A stretch of DNA of 64,000 nucleotides from Fennellomyces sp. T-0311. Its lineage: Eukaryota > Mucoromycota > Mucoromycetes > Mucorales > Lichtheimiaceae. Location: the NCBI GenBank assembly GCA_025266875.1, contig JALLLT010000025.1, positions 1-64,000 of the forward strand. Direction: 5' to 3'. The translations under genes were made by a program, and so were the position numbers. This document shows, in pieces, positions 60,352-64,000 of the stretch; positions within the stretch are counted from its first letter, which is position 1; each line of letters starts with the position of its first letter. Under the pieces are notes generated by a model, which did no database searches, had not been told where the DNA came from, and saw nothing but the letters and a program-made list of their open reading frames with translations.

Positions 60352-61916
60352 TTAATTGGCAGCATTGGCCTTGGCTTCCTCGCGGACAACGCTGGCAAGA
60401 CGACGGAGAGCTTCATCCATCTGATCCTTGGCGATGCAGCTGTATGAAACACGGACATAAGGTGTCTTGCCATGAAGAGGCATAAAGGCCTACAAGAGAG
60501 CATTATTGAGTCACTGGACTGAACTTTTGTTTTGCCCAAAAGGTAGAAGCTTACCACACCGGGAACAGCCAAGACGTTCTTCTTGACAGCCTTCTTCAAA
60601 ATCAACTCATTTGAGTCGGTGATACCGCCGAGCAAACGGATCCAGACGAACATGCCAGAATCAGGTTCGACCCACTCGGCCAAGCCCTTCATATGGCGGT
60701 CCAGACACTCGACAAAGGCATCACGCTTTTCGCGGTAAAAGGCGGCAACACCAAGTACGTGCTTAAAGAAACCGTCATGGCCCCATTCAGCCAGCAAACC
60801 ATAGGCCATCAATTGTGGCACGCCAGCAGGCTGCAAGTTGGTGACCATAGTATGCATGTTCATGCGTTCGATCAATGCCTTAGGACCAGATACCCAGCCG
60901 ATACGGATACCCGACGACAGAATCTTGCTCATACTGTCCATACGCAGGACACGACCGTCGACATCCATCGAGAAGTACGATGGAGTGCGTGGGGTGTTGA
61001 ATTGGAGATAGTAATATGGGTCGTCTTCGATGATGATGACATCGTGCTTCTGGCACACCTCATAGGTCTTCTTCTTGCGCTCCAGTGTCGAACTTACGCC
61101 GGTGGGATTACCACCAACAGGCACGGTGTAGAGGACTTGAGGGCGAGGTTGATCCTTCTTGCCAGTGGGATTGGATTCAGGCCAGTTCGAGAGGATCTTA
61201 TCAAGCACTTCGGGGACGATACCTTGTGCATCGGTTGACACGGCAACCAAATCGATAGGCTGAGTCTCAAGGAAAGATAAAGCACCAGTGTAAGTCGGTT
61301 CTTCAACCAAAAGCGCCGAACCTGGCTCGGCGAACATTTCCAAAGCCTAAAGAACATGGTCAAACTGAAATGTCGGAGAGGCCAAGCGCATTACATACCT
61401 TAGTCAGCAGATCTTGAGATCCAGGACCCACGGACAGATCAAACTCCTTGCATGGAGGAGCATGCTCCTTGATTTGCAATTCGCGCAACCATTGGTTCAA
61501 TTGAGGCAGACCTGACTGTGAACGGACAGGCGTGAGAAAACTGGGTATTTGACTTGCAGTAGCAATAGCCAGACTTACGGTGAGGTCATACGACAGACTG
61601 CGTCTGAACAAATCGCTGTCAAACTTGATGGTCTCGCCGGACTTGAGTGTAACGGACATGCTTTCATAAGGGAAAGTCTCCGGATTGGGCTGGCCAGCAC
61701 CCAAGGAGAGCTACTGTCAATGTCAGTAACGGTGCCTCAACAGGGAGCTATTATTAAAAATGTGCTACCATATCCTTGTTGTTCATGAATGGCATCAGGG
61801 CGCGGACTAGCAAATGATATTAATAAATTGAGTTTGCAGCGATGGCGTCATGTGAGCTTACTGGCTGATGGGTTGCGAGCCTTGCTGCGGGTGCTGAGGA
61901 ACTTTTGATAATCCAT
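60352..61916 (-). CDS. PLP aminotransferase, AADAT/ARO8 type (2-aminoadipate, kynurenine or aromatic)
   Basis: Six exons, complement(join(60352..60489, 60555..61346, 61399..61515, 61579..61710, 61769..61806, 61862..61916)), 423 aa. Fold-type I aminotransferase. The block SLGAGQPNPETFP at the start, SVGPGSQDLLTK, TVPVGGNPTG, IIEDDPYYYLQF and the PLP-lysine motif SMSKILSSGIRIGWVSG are diagnostic of the AADAT/Aro8 group. That group moves amino groups between aromatic amino acids, kynurenine or 2-aminoadipate and 2-oxoglutarate. Which substrate is preferred cannot be told. No targeting peptide is evident, so it is probably cytosolic. The first two exons are small (55 and 38 nt) but in frame and rebuild the conserved N-terminal arm (LMPFMNNKDM). 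A TGAGTCA Gcn4-type site lies 225 bp upstream of the ATG. Confidence 0.94.
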
Positions 61917-62292
61917 GGGGAATCGAGAGGAAGCCGAATGAAGAAAAACAGAAAGACGGAGAAAAGAATACGGTTTTTATAAAAATGGTAGCGCTGTTTA
62001 GATCTCAGGTCACGGTATAAGAAATCAAGATCTTTTCACTCCCGAAGTCTCGGAGCGTAACTCTTCGTCAATTGACATGCCCTGCCATGAACAGCCATAA
62101 AATTTCGCACGCATGCAAACATTAACGCATTTGATCACTGTGAGTCATTCAACAGTCCCGTAAACAGAAATATGAAGCGCGGCCGCGTCTGTGTAACAGT
62201 AAAGGAGTACGCATGTCAATTGTTTACGATATATGGTACAGGATATATGATTAGATAGAAAAGGGTGATATGTACAATTAGATAGAGGGAGA
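61917..62292. promoter_or_regulatory. Upstream region of the aminotransferase with a Gcn4-type site
   Basis: TGAGTCA at 62141-62147 is the core bound by Gcn4/CPC1 bZIP factors, 225 bp from the aminotransferase start. About eight such heptamers are expected by chance in a window this size, so the site is only suggestive. The right edge also contains the 3' flank of the CTR gene. Confidence 0.4.
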
Positions 62293-62962
62293 TCAATGGG
62301 CGTGATCGGTGCGGACACCTCCCAGCGAGCGGAATCGGCCGAATATCATTTCACCAATAAAAATGCCGACAATGACCACAATAAAAAATCCACCGTTGCC
62401 TGTCATGACAACCAACATGAGCAAATAGTTTAAAAACGACGCCAGCGTCGTTAGGAAACTACGAATCGTATCGACTGGCCACACGAATGGTGGGACGCGT
62501 GGTAAGCGCGGCGCATCGGGATATGAGTGAGGCTGCCATGGGTTCTCTTCGGCCGAGGATGACGACGATGACGAGGGTAGAGGGAGATCGGCGCTACTTT
62601 TCTAATTTGGGTATTAGCTTTACCAATATGAAACGTAGCACACTCTGACGAACCTGGACAACTGTTGCCTTGGGTTTATTAAAGAAACCTGTCAGCCTTG
62701 GCACGCCGACGTTGTTGCCGCTGCTACCTCCATGTACGCGTTCGAAACGGATTGTCGCCCATGCAACAAAATAAGATTCAACGGCGAGGATACCACGGGA
62801 AACAATCGAAAAAAAGAGTAGACCGAAGCATGCGCCAATATACGCGGGTTCTGACTTTGGCATCCAAGCGTCGAACCAAAGAGCGTCGCCGGATGAAGAC
62901 CAGTGGAATGTACCCATATGCATCATGCTATGATCCATGCTGCCGCTGCTTCCGTGATTCAT
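62293..62962 (-). CDS. CTR-family copper transporter
   Basis: Two exons, complement(join(62293..62601, 62654..62962)), 205 aa. Trimeric high-affinity Cu+ importer. The short exposed N-terminus is rich in Met and His (MNHGSSGSMDHSMMHMGTFHW). TM1 follows at about residues 39-58. The cytosolic loop contains an acidic-serine linker and a Pro-rich part. TM2 has the copper-filter motif MLVVM and TM3 the G-x-x-x-G motif (GIFIGE). All hallmarks of an active transporter are there. The 52-nt intron falls in the loop. GAGCAAA (reverse of TTTGCTC, the core of yeast copper-response elements) lies at 63081-63087, 119 bp upstream. A single copy of the site is weak evidence of copper control. Confidence 0.94.
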
Positions 62963-64000
62963 GTTGTCTGTTGTTATGATGTAAGAGGTAAAGAAAAAGA
63001 ACCGTGCGGGCAGTCAAGGAAGGGGCGTCTCCGGTTTTATATAGTAAACTTTTAAAGTTCAGCATAACGCTCGATTGGAGGAGCAAAAATCTCGCATTGT
63101 TTCAAGCGGCGTTAGCCGGTTCCGATGTGCAACCAAGGAAAATCAGGATCATCATCTGACGCGAGGCGCGTTTAAGCTCATCACAAGACAGAAAAGGGAG
63201 AGCAATACAGGCCTGGGGGAACCAATCTTTCTATTTTTGTCTTATATTAGTGCATTCCGGGAGCCTGTTTGTTTATTTCTAGCGAATTTCAGAGGTATGC
63301 TGTTAGACTTGCTTCTTACTTGACACAATATCAGGATAGAAGATACATATTCCGGCTATTATGATGCTTGATGACGACGGCAAATGCATAACTAGATATG
63401 GTATAGCGACATTTTAGTTAGATATTCTAATATATTTATTTAGCGCTTACATTTGCATGGTAGCGCCCGGTTTATCGAATGATAGGGTCAATGAATATCC
63501 CACCTTCCGAGAAAAAACATTTTCCAATGATTCACAAGAAGACGCCGTAGGTGAATGAGCGTATTTTGCTGTCAAATCAGAATTAAGTGTAACGGTCACT
63601 TGAATATAGTGTACATGATACCAGCCGGCTTCCGAATCAAAGGTCAAAAGGATGGACGCATCGAAAGTCTACTCCTCGACGCATATCCCTTGTTATTAAG
63701 AGGTTCAAGGACGAAACAAGGTACATGTGCCATTAAGTATACTTTCTCCTTATTATGATGCCTCATCCTTCTTCATGAATTTTAGTTATGAATTGGTTGA
63801 TTCGGAATAATACCCACCCTTATTCAGACGCATGAGTCAAATCCATCATACCATTTCTCTACTGCTCATCTTTTTTAACGTTATTGACTCGCCCACATTG
63901 CTTATTACGGGACTTACCGGATACACTGTAATTATAATCACATGTGCTACAGTATGAGTAATCAAGGCTAATCATACGAATCCATCATTTTTCACCTTGT
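62963..64000. other. Window end: CTR promoter and a possible exon
   Basis: Contains the CTR promoter (TATA-like tttatatag near 63036) and the open stretch at 63447-63668. The last 300 bp show no clear exon. Confidence 0.4.
63447..63668 (-). CDS. Possible last exon of an unrecognised gene
   Basis: After a splice-acceptor-like GAGTAG the minus strand is open for 73 residues to a TAA at 63447. The text looks protein-like (LTFDSEAGWYHVHYIQVTVT, KVGYSLTLSFDKPG), with alternating hydrophobic residues as in a beta-sheet protein. No family is recognised, and I could not find a convincing upstream exon before the window ends. Could be spurious. Confidence 0.3.
   Translation of the reverse strand, partial: TFDASILLTFDSEAGWYHVHYIQVTVTLNSDLTAKYAHSPTASSCESLENVFSRKVGYSLTLSFDKPGATMQM

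Noticed and set aside
1..64000. CRISPR arrays, rRNA genes, intact tRNA genes, operons
   Set aside because: No regularly spaced repeats, rRNA text or complete tRNA cloverleaf was seen, and the DNA is eukaryotic, so bacterial-type features were not expected.

Overview
This window is nuclear DNA of a filamentous fungus, most likely an early-diverging one (Mucoromycota, Mucorales-like). Genes are cut by many short introns (mostly 45-80 nt). The gene content is eukaryotic and fungal: HIS7, lanosterol synthase, Zn2Cys6 regulator, Ras-associated adenylyl cyclase, and relics of an NIS siderophore synthetase of the kind that makes rhizoferrin in Mucorales. Phylum and order are inferred from gene content; no marker was compared.

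Layout. 0-8 kb: HIS7 (histidine and purine link), a Num1/Mcp5-like cortical PH protein, and a CstF-50 homologue that converges on it with only 22 bp between the stop codons. 7.9-12 kb: an intact DHA1-type MFS exporter downstream, on the same strand, of a decayed IucA/IucC (NIS) siderophore synthetase; a second, smaller possible NIS relic lies at 2.35-2.9 kb. 13-21 kb: a Tc1/mariner-type MITE, lanosterol synthase (ERG7), a divergent thaumatin-like secreted protein, and a regulator with two tandem Zn2Cys6 clusters. 21-25 kb: an old tandem duplication, each copy holding one small secreted-protein gene of no known family. 25-37.5 kb: adenylyl cyclase CYR1 (RA, LRR, PP2C-like and cyclase domains), followed by two tandem OSR1/SPAK (FRAY)-type STE20 kinases whose tails carry eight RFx[V/I/L] motifs. 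37.6-39.7 kb: a HAD-type Swiss-army-knife RNA-repair-like protein and an unrecognised 168-aa protein. 40-45 kb: a methyltransferase pseudogene with an internal inversion, its intact paralogue, and a second MFS transporter with the same exon structure as the first. 46.8-49.4 kb: a frameshifted COX17 copy and a CAT-type amino-acid permease. 49.4-58.4 kb: AT-rich, gene-poor DNA with a Tc1/mariner transposase relic and a candidate MITE. 58.4-63 kb: a ferric-reductase-like oxidoreductase, an AADAT/ARO8-type aminotransferase and a CTR copper transporter.

How the genes may work together. Metal handling recurs: siderophore-synthetase relics beside a possible exporter, a ferric-reductase-like protein, a CTR importer and a dead copy of the copper chaperone COX17. 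cAMP signalling (CYR1) sits next to the two STE20 kinases. Exon-intron models were built by hand from splice consensus, reading-frame continuity and family conservation. Where paralogues exist (kinases, MFS pair) their exon lengths agree, which supports the models. Five introns appear to use GC-AG splice sites.
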